From CBDCMJ01 sp965224325 (GTDB lineage: Bacteria > Chloroflexota > Dehalococcoidia > Lucifugimonadales > UBA3495), in NCBI GenBank assembly GCA_965224325.1, contig CBDCYT010000001.1, positions 211,839 to 275,838 on the forward strand: 64,000 nt of DNA, in the 5' to 3' direction. Of this stretch, positions 9,456-17,397 are shown piece after piece. The translations under genes and the position numbers were made by a program. Within the stretch, counting starts at the first letter, position 1; each line of letters starts with the position of its first letter. Under the pieces are notes generated by a model. The model did no database searches and was not told the DNA's origin. It was given only the letters and a program-made list of their open reading frames with translations.

Positions 9456-9485
9456 TTGACACCCCATTCGCCCCCAGAATACAAT
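9456..9485 (+). promoter_or_regulatory. Promoter of the nrtS-like gene
   Basis: TTGACA at 9456-9461 and TACAAT at 9480-9485 are separated by 18 bp. The open frame extends back to this TTG, but since that triplet is the -35 box the real start must lie downstream. The predicted leader is about 155 nt and contains GC-rich inverted segments between 9555 and 9620. Confidence 0.7.
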
Positions 9486-9647
9486 ACCGGCGGCCCTAGA
9501 ATCCAAGCCTCAACAACACCGAGGCCTATCCGGCGCCCCCACAACCGGTCGCGGGGTCAACGGGGCCACTCGAGTGCCGGGGTGCCCCGGCAATCCGTAC
9601 CCCTCGAGGAAAACACCATAGACACGACAACCAGAGGAAAGGCCATT

Positions 9648-10010
9648 GTGGCGAAGCTGGAATCCAATGCTGGCGTCCTAAGCGACCTCGCCTGCGCTCA
9701 GTGTGGGCAAACGCTCCGTCGGCGATGGACCTTCGCTTTTAAAGCCAAGCCGGCTCCCGCCACGTTTGACGTCGGCAGCGGGACCCACGAGGTTCACAAA
9801 TGTATGTTCTGCGCGGTTCGCCATTTACCCATGTTGCGCCGCTCTGCCATATTGGCTTCGGCGGTAGGGACAGTTATCAGTTTGCTCAATCAGGGTGACA
9901 CTTTGCTAGCAGGCGATTGGAACACCGCGCTCTACTGGAAACTCCCGCTCAGCTACTGCGTGCCTTTCTGCGTGGCCACGTACAGTTCCTTGGCCACTAG
10001 CCGACGCTAA
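9648..10010 (+). CDS. nrtS: NrtS-like nitrate/nitrite transporter with N-terminal CXXC pairs
   Basis: The C-terminal half (about residues 60-120) matches what I know of the small membrane protein NrtS, reported to transport nitrate/nitrite in cyanobacteria. Two hydrophobic segments are seen (SAILASAVGTVISLL and LPLSYCVPFCVATYSSL), linked by NQGDTLLAGDW. Unusually, a soluble N-terminal part carries two CXXC pairs (C16/C19 and C52/C55), suggesting a metal-binding knuckle. I chose the GTG at 9648 because AGAGGAAAGG lies just upstream and the longer frame runs into the promoter. It is a single gene converging on lexA, 68 bp away. Confidence 0.7.
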   Translation: MAKLESNAGVLSDLACAQCGQTLRRRWTFAFKAKPAPATFDVGSGTHEVHKCMFCAVRHLPMLRRSAILASAVGTVISLLNQGDTLLAGDWNTALYWKLPLSYCVPFCVATYSSLATSRR

Positions 10011-10078
10011 CCCCGAGCCGCTGACTTTCAGACCCTGGCTGGCGAAGGCCGGACAATGTAATACATCGGCGGGCCAGC

Positions 10079-10732
10079 CTAGCCAAGCTTGCGTATAATC
10101 TGCACCACCTTGCCGTGTATTTCCACATTCTCGGCGGGGCTATAGATGGGCTCCATCTGCCTGTTGGCCGGCTGCAATCGCACTACGCCGCCTTCCAAGT
10201 AGAACTTCTTCAGCGTGGCCTCTTCCTCTGCTTTCAACCAAGCCACCACCATGTCCCCGTTGGCGGCTTTCCGGCCGGGCGTAACAATGACCACGTCTCC
10301 GTCGTCAATCAACGCATCGATCATGGAAGTGCCGTTGACCTTGAGGCCAAAGAGCCTGCCAAAGCGGCGTGGAAGATCGGGAGGGACCTCAATGGTGTCA
10401 AACTCCGCGCTGGCAGCCGAGCCCTCGGAGCTAAACACCGGAATGGGCAGCCCGGCTGCGATGGCGCCGACGATTTGCACCCTGGGGCCGGCTGAAACCG
10501 GTTGGCCCCTTTCGTCCAGCAGCTCTATACCACGGGCAACGTCCGGCCTGCGGTTAAGATAGCCTGCCTGCCTCAGCTTGTGCAGATTATAGTCGACCAC
10601 CGACGTGGAACTGATCTGGCAGGCTTGCTGAATATCCCGCACCGTGGGAGGAATTCCATTGTCGCCGATGAACTCCTGAATAAAATCAAGTATTTGCTGA
10701 CGCCTGGCGGAGAGTGCTTTCTTAGTTACCAT
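10079..10732 (-). CDS. lexA: LexA repressor
   Basis: LexA represses SOS genes and is inactivated by RecA-stimulated self-cleavage. The 217-residue protein has the N-terminal winged helix (about 1-70), the Ala-Gly cleavage site at A93-G94, the catalytic serine S136 in NGTSMID and the catalytic lysine at about K175 in ATLKKF. All parts needed for autoproteolysis are therefore present. It has its own promoter and a candidate operator directly upstream, consistent with autoregulation. Confidence 0.95.
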   Translation of the reverse strand: MVTKKALSARRQQILDFIQEFIGDNGIPPTVRDIQQACQISSTSVVDYNLHKLRQAGYLNRRPDVARGIELLDERGQPVSAGPRVQIVGAIAAGLPIPVFSSEGSAASAEFDTIEVPPDLPRRFGRLFGLKVNGTSMIDALIDDGDVVIVTPGRKAANGDMVVAWLKAEEEATLKKFYLEGGVVRLQPANRQMEPIYSPAENVEIHGKVVQIIRKLG

Positions 10733-10746
10733 ACTACCCTTTCGTA

Positions 10747-10794
10747 AAACGTAAGTTCTGTTCCCAGGCTAGCAAGGCGCTTTCAGAGTGTCAA
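10747..10794 (-). promoter_or_regulatory. lexA promoter with candidate LexA operator
   Basis: On the minus strand TTGACA (10794-10789), a 17-bp spacer and TAGCCT (10771-10766) form a promoter. Just downstream, at 10758-10747, lies GAACTTACGTTT. It matches the GAAC-N4-GTTC operator known from Gram-positive LexA except for one base. Its position at the expected transcription start fits autorepression. The operator call is inference. Confidence 0.55.
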
Positions 10795-10939
10795 CGACCT
10801 TATGTCACCTTTGGGCCGGAATCGTGGGGACTGGTCCAACTGGGAAACACCTGTGCGGTGAGGCAATACCGTGGGGCTTGAGGGGTGTTTGTGGAGTAAC
10901 TATTCCGATAGCTAAACTGGAGTCGTCGCTATGCACACT

Positions 10940-10965
10940 GGGCCCGCGCCATGGCGGCCGGGCCC
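10940..10965 (-). terminator. Hairpin downstream of rpsT
   Basis: GGGCCC arms at both ends of this 26-bp block enclose a further GCC/GGC pairing. It lies 16 bp past the rpsT stop. A short T-run is seen only between rpsT and the hairpin (minus strand), not after it, so whether it terminates is uncertain. Confidence 0.35.
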
Positions 10966-10980
10966 GTCCACGTAAAAAGA

Positions 10981-11238
10981 TCAGGACTCTAGGAGGTTGT
11001 TAAACTTAGAAGATATGCGAGACTTGCGGCGAGCCGCCGAATTTTTGTGCATGATGCCTTTCCGTACGGCTCGATCAAGCGTGCTTATGGCGCTTTGTAC
11101 CGCAATCTCCGCAGCCGAGGCATCCCCGCCCCCGACTGCAACCAGAGCCTTATTGACGGCGCTTCTGGTCTCAGTTCGTGCGCTGACGTTGCGGTGACGG
11201 CGCTTGACTGACTGACGGCCGGCCTTTTTTGCAGGCAA
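10981..11238 (-). CDS. rpsT: 30S ribosomal protein S20
   Basis: S20 binds 16S rRNA early in 30S assembly. The 85-residue, Lys/Arg-rich protein shows the typical KRRHRNVSARTETRSAVNKAL and the C-terminal GIMHKNSAARRKSRISSKFN. The start is a TTG at 11238 preceded by a full AGGAGG ribosome site, so the non-ATG start is well supported. It follows gyrB by 24 bp on the same strand. Confidence 0.95.
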   Translation of the reverse strand: MPAKKAGRQSVKRRHRNVSARTETRSAVNKALVAVGGGDASAAEIAVQSAISTLDRAVRKGIMHKNSAARRKSRISSKFNNLLES

Positions 11239-11262
11239 ATTGGTCCTCCTGATGCTTGAGAA

Positions 11263-13197
11263 TTATACGTCCAAGTTCCTCACGCTGCGAGCGTGCGCCT
11301 GAATGAAGCTCTTGCGAGGGCCCACCTCTTCGCCCATCAAGGTGGTGAACACATCTTCCACCTCTACGGTATCCTCGATTTTCACCACAAGCATCTTCCG
11401 GGTTTCGGGGTTCATGGTAGTTTCCCACAGCTGATCCGGATTCATCTCGCCAAGACCCTTGTAACGCTGGATGTGAATATTTTTTTGACCGTTGAACAGT
11501 TCAAGCTGAGCATCCTTCTCTCCGTCAGAGTAGGCGTACTGGATCTTCTTGCCGGACTGGATGCGGTAGAGGGGCGGTTGGGCAATGTATAAATAGCTGT
11601 TGTCGATCAATCCAAGCATGCGCCGGTAGAAGAAAGTCAACACCAAGGTGCGGATATGAGACCCGTCAACGTCGGCGTCGGTCATGATAATAATTTTATG
11701 ATAGCGGACTTTTTGCGGGTCGAACTCGTCGCCTTCACCTGCGCCCACCGCAGCGACGACGGCCCGGATTTCCTCGTGGCCCAGTATCTTATCGGGCTGT
11801 TGAAGGACCCGCTCCACGTTAAGAATCTTGCCTTTGAGAGGCAGTATTGCCTGAAATTGGCGGTCCCGCCCCATCTTGGCCGAACCCCCGGCGGACTCGC
11901 CCTCCACGATATATAGCTCTGATTTCGCTGGGTCCCTTTCGGCGCAATCGGCCAATTTACCCGGCAAGGCAGCCCCATCTAAGGCATTCTTCCGGATGAC
12001 CAATTCCCGGGCTCTCTTTGCCGCTTCTCGAGCTTTCTGAGAAGTGAGGCATCTTTCGATGATCCGCTTGCCCTCAGGAAGGTTTTCCTCCAGATAACGG
12101 GTTAAACCTTCTCCTACCACCGAGTCGACAATACCCCGCACTTCTGCGTTTCCCAACTTGGTTTTGGTCTGGCCTTCAAACTGAGGATCGGCCAACTTCA
12201 CGCTGACCACAGCAGTCAAGCCTTCCCGCACGTCCTCCCCAGTCAAGTTGGATTGGTCCTCTTTTATGAAGCCCTGTTTGCGCGCGTAGTCGTTGATTAC
12301 CCTGGTAAGGGCAGAGCGGAATCCGGTGAGGTGGCTGCCGCCCTCTTGAGTGTTGATGCAGTTCGCGAAGGAAAACACGCTTTCGGTGAAGCTGTCGTTG
12401 TACTGGACCGCCACTTCCACCAAAGTGTCGTCCAGTGTTTTCTCGAAGTAGAAGGGCAAGGCCTGCATAACCTTGCGGTTGCGGTTTATGTTGCGTACTA
12501 GGTTGGCGATGCCTCCATCGAAGTAGTAGGTGCGTTCCACGTCCCCTTTGCGCTGTTCCTGATGCCATTGGCTGACGAAGCGTATTTGGAGCCCCTTGTT
12601 CAAATAGGCGATCTCTTTGAAATGAGCGGACAGTACGTCGAAGTCATACTCGATGACTGGGAAAATCTCGGGGTCGGGAAGGAAGGATATGGTAGTCCCG
12701 TGGAGGTCTGTCTGCTGGTCCTTGACCAGATCCCCATCGGGCTGGCCCCGAGTATATTCTTGGTAATAGTGCCACCCATCCCGGCGCACGTCCGCCCTGA
12801 GGTGCTGGGAAAGCCCGTTGACGACGGACCCACCCACCCCATGCAGGCCTCCGGTTACCTTGTATGCGCCGCCGCCGAACTTTCCTCCGGCGTGCAGGGT
12901 GGTCATCACCGTTTCCAGTGCGGTTTTACCTGTACTGGGGTGAATATCCACCGGAATGCCCCGTCCGTCGTCGGCGACGGTAATCAATCCCGTATCGTCG
13001 ATGGACATATCCACGATGCCGCAGTAGCCGGCCATGGCTTCGTCCACTGCGTTGTCGAGAATCTCGTAGACCAAATGGTGCAGGCCGCGCTGGTCCGTGC
13101 TTCCAATATACATGCCCGGCCGCACCCTGACCGCTTCAAGCCCCTCCAGAACCTGTATATCCTTGGCGGTGTATTCCAACGCTGGCTGTTGCTGCAT
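11263..13197 (-). CDS. gyrB: DNA gyrase subunit B
   Basis: GyrB supplies the ATPase and TOPRIM parts of gyrase, which introduces negative supercoils. Visible are the GHKL ATPase motifs (DNAVDEA near 50, DDGRGIPV near 80, GGLHGVG near 120), the TOPRIM motifs EGESAGG and DADVDGSHI, and the C-terminal QRYKGLGEMNPDQLWETTM. I start the protein at MQQQPALEYTAKDIQVLEGLE (ATG at 13197), which has AAAGGA upstream; the open frame continues 25 codons further with unrelated residues. The length is 644 residues. Confidence 0.95.
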   Translation of the reverse strand: MQQQPALEYTAKDIQVLEGLEAVRVRPGMYIGSTDQRGLHHLVYEILDNAVDEAMAGYCGIVDMSIDDTGLITVADDGRGIPVDIHPSTGKTALETVMTTLHAGGKFGGGAYKVTGGLHGVGGSVVNGLSQHLRADVRRDGWHYYQEYTRGQPDGDLVKDQQTDLHGTTISFLPDPEIFPVIEYDFDVLSAHFKEIAYLNKGLQIRFVSQWHQEQRKGDVERTYYFDGGIANLVRNINRNRKVMQALPFYFEKTLDDTLVEVAVQYNDSFTESVFSFANCINTQEGGSHLTGFRSALTRVINDYARKQGFIKEDQSNLTGEDVREGLTAVVSVKLADPQFEGQTKTKLGNAEVRGIVDSVVGEGLTRYLEENLPEGKRIIERCLTSQKAREAAKRARELVIRKNALDGAALPGKLADCAERDPAKSELYIVEGESAGGSAKMGRDRQFQAILPLKGKILNVERVLQQPDKILGHEEIRAVVAAVGAGEGDEFDPQKVRYHKIIIMTDADVDGSHIRTLVLTFFYRRMLGLIDNSYLYIAQPPLYRIQSGKKIQYAYSDGEKDAQLELFNGQKNIHIQRYKGLGEMNPDQLWETTMNPETRKMLVVKIEDTVEVEDVFTTLMGEEVGPRKSFIQAHARSVRNLDV

Positions 13198-13433
13198 ATC
13201 ATTCCTTTCCCGGCGAGGATTTTGAACTAAGACATGGGGGAAAGAGGCCGCCGATGGAGGCAAGTGGAACACATTCCCATTTGATAACAGTGAACGTCTA
13301 TTATATCAGATTCGTAGCTAAATTACGAAGATAATTGACGGTGATTACGTCTAATCTTATGTTGATCCAGCTGCGTCCAACGCAGTCTCATCGCCCAATC
13401 CCACCGTCCCATTCGCCTTAGCACGGCGGCCTT

Positions 13434-14105
13434 CTATTTAGGGAATATCCGAGTGTATATGCCGGGGGAACCCTCAGGGTTGGCCATGTTGGGGCGCATG
13501 ACACTCGACCAGAGCGACGAACCCCCGGTACTCCAGGCGCCCCACTCGGGACTATTAGCCACCTCAAGCGTTTCCATTTCGTGCACGGTGGTGTATTTGG
13601 GCTCTCCCACCTCTGCTTGAAAGCGGCGTCCACGGATGTAGCCGGGAACGTCGTAAGCCGCCGGCAAACGTTCTGTGTTGTAGACCTGGTTGAATTGGGT
13701 CTCCAGGTCCGGAGGGACCGAGTGGCGCCCGATCATCATTACAGGCGCCATGCCTGACTGTTCCGTCTCAGGTGAAACATAGTCAGGATAGATCAGCTTG
13801 TATACGTTGAGAATGAAATTGACACCAATGACCAAGGGCGACATCCGTTTCGACCATTCGGTGGGATTTTCGCGCGCGTGGTTCCAAACTCCGGAATTCC
13901 AGGCGTCCGGGTCGGCCAACTCATAGCACGCTAGATACTTTGGCCCTCCCTTGACGGCTAGGTAGCGGGCGGCGTCCAGCACTCCCGGAAAATCCCACCG
14001 CTCCGGAAGGTGTTCTTCGTCGTACCAACGATTGAACTCTTCCTCATGTTCGGGAAGCACTTCGGAATAGGCCATGAGCAGTCCCCGTCCCTTTTTCGCC
14101 ACCAT
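13434..14105 (-). CDS. Duplicated dimeric alpha-beta barrel protein
   Basis: A 223-residue protein made of two similar halves. Each half has an FNRWY/FNQVY-x-x-E-x-LP core followed by PG-x-x-x-x-x-R, at about residues 20-45 and 130-160. This pattern is typical of small dimeric alpha-beta barrel (EthD/DUF4286-like) proteins fused head to tail. No catalytic residues can be assigned. The ATG at 14105 has GAGAGGAAACC upstream, which decides the start. Its neighbours give no clear pathway, although such proteins often accompany catabolic oxygenases. Confidence 0.7.
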   Translation of the reverse strand: MVAKKGRGLLMAYSEVLPEHEEEFNRWYDEEHLPERWDFPGVLDAARYLAVKGGPKYLACYELADPDAWNSGVWNHARENPTEWSKRMSPLVIGVNFILNVYKLIYPDYVSPETEQSGMAPVMMIGRHSVPPDLETQFNQVYNTERLPAAYDVPGYIRGRRFQAEVGEPKYTTVHEMETLEVANSPEWGAWSTGGSSLWSSVMRPNMANPEGSPGIYTRIFPK

Positions 14106-14226
14106 TGGTTTCCTCTCTTTTGTCGATCCCCAACGTCCGGGACTTGGCTGGCAGGAACTTAGTAGGCCGGAATCGAGTTCCCGTTTCGAAGCTACCAACC
14201 TTAAGCAGAGACGCTAACCTTGACCC

Positions 14227-14655
14227 TCAGGGACCCTCAGGATAATAGTAACAGCCCGTGTGGAGGCTATCGAGGGCGCACCGCATTGCCTGAAAAAGGG
14301 GTTCAGGCAGCTCATCAAAAGAGAACCAACCCGAATCCGAGAAGCCATCCGGCTCGGCGAGCCTCGGCTCTTGGTCTCCGATCTCTCCCTGAAACTCGAT
14401 GTCCACGTAATGCCTGCCGTAGGCAACGATATTGCTGGCGCAAAGAAACCGCAGGTCACTTACGATAACGCCCAACTCCTCCAGGGCTTCCCGGCGGGCG
14501 CAATCTTCCAAACTCTCCCCCCACTCCAGGTGTTCGCCGGCCGAGGCCCAGGCGCCCTCCCCGTGAGCGCCTTGTCGCTTAGCCAGAAAGACTTTACCGT
14601 CACGGATGAAAACGACCCCAACGCCTATTAGCGGCCGAGCCGTTTCCTTCGCCAT
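14227..14655 (-). CDS. Nudix hydrolase (MutT/NUDT15-like)
   Basis: Nudix enzymes cleave nucleoside diphosphates linked to another moiety. The Nudix box is seen as GEHLEWGESLEDCARREALEE followed by LGV (about residues 38-61), with the REXXEE core intact. The arrangement GEHLEWGE resembles the NUDT15/MutT type, with one box glycine replaced by Glu. The ATG at 14655 was preferred to a longer frame (14724) that would overlap the divergent glycosyltransferase start region. The length is 142 residues. Confidence 0.85.
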   Translation of the reverse strand: MAKETARPLIGVGVVFIRDGKVFLAKRQGAHGEGAWASAGEHLEWGESLEDCARREALEELGVIVSDLRFLCASNIVAYGRHYVDIEFQGEIGDQEPRLAEPDGFSDSGWFSFDELPEPLFQAMRCALDSLHTGCYYYPEGP

Positions 14656-14730
14656 GGGGCCGAGTATATCACCGGGCGCCCAGGCATGACACCAGACCCC
14701 GCCCGCACATATACTTACTTTCATACAGCT

Positions 14731-15984
14731 ATGAATATGGCGCTTTCCATCGCGCTGGCGATAACCGGCGCTTCACTCTTGGCTTGGGTATGGCTTCTGT
14801 TGTGCCGGGGCTTCTACTGGCGAATGGACCAAGTCCTTCCCATGAACGGCCGTTGGGCCAACGACTCTTCTGATTGGCCAGCAGTCCGGGCTGTTGTTCC
14901 CGCCCGAAACGAAGCTGAGTTGATTCCCAGCACACTGCCTCTGCTGCTGGACCAGGACTATCCCGGCCCAATGGAGGTCATCCTGGTGAACGACCGCAGC
15001 GCCGACGCCACGGAGGAGGCGGCTCTCCGGTGCGGAAGCCACGGACCGCCCGGCCGGTTACGGGTGATTACGGGCGAGTCCCTGCCTCCGGATTGGACCG
15101 GGAAGCTGTGGGCGATGGACCAGGGAGTCCGGGCTGTCACCTCCGAATCCGGGGCCTCGGCGCCCGAGTTTCTATTGTTTAGCGATGCCGACGTTGCCCA
15201 TCCGCCTAACAGCGTGCAAGCCCTGGTTTCCAAGGCCTGCTCCGAGGACCTGGACCTAGTTTCGTTGATGTGCCACTTGCAAGTTAGGACGCCTTGGGAC
15301 CGGCTGCTTTTGCCGGCTTTCGTCTATTTCTTCTGTAAGCTCTTCCCCTTTCGGTGGGTTAACGATCCCGACAAGCCGACCGCCGCTGCCGCCGGGGGGT
15401 GCATGTTGCTGCGCAGAGACGCGTTTGAGCGAAGCGGCGGCCTCAAACGGATATCCGGTGAGCTCATAGACGACTGCGCGCTAGCCTCGGCGGTCAAAAC
15501 GTCCGGCAGAGCGCAGGGCGGTAAGACCTGGTTGGGCCTGACCTCAGGGGTCCGCAGCCTGCGGGAGTATGGGGGCTTGGGCGGAATTTGGAGCACGGTT
15601 TCCCGGACCGCGTTTACCCAGCTTCGCTACTCGCCCCTGCTGTTGTTGCTAACGGTGCTAGGAATGACTTTGGTGTACGCAGCGCCGGTGCTGGGCGCCT
15701 GTGGAGGGCTGGCAGCCGGGCTTTGGGACCAAGACTCGACCCTTGCCCTTTGGCTGCTTGCGGCCAGCCTCTTGAGTTGGATTTTGATGACTGGGAGTTT
15801 CCTGCCTGTGCTTGCCCGGTACAGAGTGTCTTCGTTGTTCGCATTTATGCTGCCTCTTGCCGCGGCGCTATACACGCTCATGACCATCGATTCGGCCCTG
15901 AAATTTTGGCAGGGTAAAGGCGGCAGCTGGAAAGGCCGGACCTACTCCCGGCCCAGAGCGACAACTAGTGGTAGAGACACCTAG
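14731..15984 (+). CDS. hpnB: Membrane glycosyltransferase family 2, hopanoid-associated HpnB type
   Basis: A GT2 enzyme of about 417 residues. It has an N-terminal membrane segment (about 1-22), a GT-A domain with NDRSADAT near residue 90 and FSDADV near 150, the acceptor-side GGCMLLRRDAFER near 220, and three to four C-terminal membrane helices after residue 290. This layout matches HpnB-type proteins often found with hopanoid genes. A squalene-synthase-family gene lies at 49847-50935, but no squalene-hopene cyclase is seen. The start is at 14731 or 14737; upstream codons are possible but unconserved-looking. Its TAG stop lies within the CTAG target of the following IS element. Confidence 0.82.
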   Translation: MNMALSIALAITGASLLAWVWLLLCRGFYWRMDQVLPMNGRWANDSSDWPAVRAVVPARNEAELIPSTLPLLLDQDYPGPMEVILVNDRSADATEEAALRCGSHGPPGRLRVITGESLPPDWTGKLWAMDQGVRAVTSESGASAPEFLLFSDADVAHPPNSVQALVSKACSEDLDLVSLMCHLQVRTPWDRLLLPAFVYFFCKLFPFRWVNDPDKPTAAAAGGCMLLRRDAFERSGGLKRISGELIDDCALASAVKTSGRAQGGKTWLGLTSGVRSLREYGGLGGIWSTVSRTAFTQLRYSPLLLLLTVLGMTLVYAAPVLGACGGLAAGLWDQDSTLALWLLAASLLSWILMTGSFLPVLARYRVSSLFAFMLPLAAALYTLMTIDSALKFWQGKGGSWKGRTYSRPRATTSGRDT

Positions 15985-17190
15985 GGATACTCTGAACAAG
16001 GCCGTCATAGTCTGGATTGTCATAGCCGAGGCAACGATGGGGGTGAGAACCGCCTCACGAGGCTTGTTGGGCCGGGCTTGGTCCCGCTGATCGCACCCTG
16101 CGGTGGCCGATGCGGGCTTGATACTGCCGGAAAGGCCGGTCCGGAGCTGTTGGCTCGCGCACTACGCCGCCAGATGGCGCTGGGCCGTCAGCAGGTTGCC
16201 CAGTCCCAGTAGCATCGCCAGCCGCTCCGTGTTCTTGACCAGTCCGCGGTAGCGAACCCTGGCGTATCCGAACTGCCGCTTCACCCTCAGGAAAGGGTGC
16301 TCCACCATTGCCCTCACCTGCGCTTTGAGCCTCTCCAGCACGGCCTCCTCACTCCCAGGCTCCAAGCCCCTGCGTTTCCCGGGTCGCATCGCCACCTGCC
16401 AGTCCACCTCCCGCTCCCGGTTCTCCTCCCGCTTCCCAACCCCCTGATACCCGGCATCGCCCCACACCACCGTCTCCCCGCCGTGCAACAGATTGTGCGC
16501 CTCCGTAACGTCGTGCGCGTTGGCCGCCGTCGTGCTCATGCTGTGCACCAGCCCCGTTTCCGAGTCCACCCCGATGTGCACCTTCATCCCAAAATGCCAC
16601 TGGTTTCCCTTCTTGGTCTGGTGCATCTCAGGGTCCCGCTCCCCAGACCGGTTCTTGGTCGACGACGGCGCCTCTATGATGCTGGCGTCCACGATGGTCC
16701 CCTCCCGTAACCGCAGCCCCTGCGACTCCAGGTGGGCGTTGATCTCCTCGAACAGTACTTTGCCCAACTCGTTCCGCTCCAGGAGATGGCGGAAGTTGAG
16801 GATGGTGGTCTCGTCGGGCAGGGCGTCCGACATCCTGAGCCCAGCGAACCGCCGGACCGATTCGGCCTCGTAGAGCAGATCTTCCATGCCAGGATCGCTG
16901 AGGTTGTAGCAGAGTTGCACACAGTGTACCCGCAGCATCACCGCCAGAGGGTAGGGTCGGCGGCCCTTGCCTGCCTTGGGGTAGAAGGGCTGGATGCGTT
17001 CCTCCAGATGCTGCCAGGGAACCAGGAAGTCCATACGTTCCAGAAACAGTTCCCGACGAGTCTTGCGCTTCTTGCCCTGGAATTCCAGGTCCGCAAAGGT
17101 CGGTTGGTCCATCTCTGCTCTCACCCACGTCCGGATTCGGGTCTGCCAGCCTTACTATGCCATATCACCCAGAACTTGTTCAGAGTATCC
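15985..17190. mobile_element. IS5-family insertion sequence, complete
   Basis: Perfect 16-bp terminal inverted repeats (GGATACTCTGAACAAG, 15985-16000, and its complement, 17175-17190) bound a 1206-bp element. The direct repeat CTAG flanks it (15981-15984 and 17191-17194), the target duplication expected of IS5-group elements. It holds one intact transposase gene on the minus strand. The insertion lies exactly at the stop codon of hpnB, and the ends and target duplication are undecayed, so insertion was probably recent. Confidence 0.93.
16162..17112 (-). CDS. IS5-family DDE transposase
   Basis: A 316-residue transposase with the N-terminal DUF772-like region (PYPLAVMLRVHCVQLCYNLSD), the first catalytic Asp in GTIVDASIIEAPSS near residue 135, the second in WGDAGYQGV near 215, and the Glu-containing HPFLRVKRQFGYARVRYRGL segment near 275. 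The frame is intact. The ATG at 17112 and a GTG at 17124 are both possible starts. It lies within terminal repeats at the expected distances. Confidence 0.93.
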   Translation of the reverse strand: MDQPTFADLEFQGKKRKTRRELFLERMDFLVPWQHLEERIQPFYPKAGKGRRPYPLAVMLRVHCVQLCYNLSDPGMEDLLYEAESVRRFAGLRMSDALPDETTILNFRHLLERNELGKVLFEEINAHLESQGLRLREGTIVDASIIEAPSSTKNRSGERDPEMHQTKKGNQWHFGMKVHIGVDSETGLVHSMSTTAANAHDVTEAHNLLHGGETVVWGDAGYQGVGKREENREREVDWQVAMRPGKRRGLEPGSEEAVLERLKAQVRAMVEHPFLRVKRQFGYARVRYRGLVKNTERLAMLLGLGNLLTAQRHLAA

Positions 17191-17397
17191 CTAGAACGAG
17201 ACACGGCGATTGAGACACGGGAGCACCCTGCCGTTGCCGTGGCGTTGCCGTGGGGTCAAGAGGTCTACAGGCTGCCTCTGTGCTCCCGCACAAGGTCCGC
17301 ACACGCGGCTTGGCGGTTGACTCGCTAGCAGCGCAGCCCACATAATGGCATACAGCCGCGCCGGGTAATCACTTATCGGCGCTGGGAGGAGAAGTCC

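Noticed and set aside
13198..13272. Longer GyrB start at 13272
   Set aside because: The 25 extra residues are unlike GyrB N-termini, and a ribosome site is placed before 13197.
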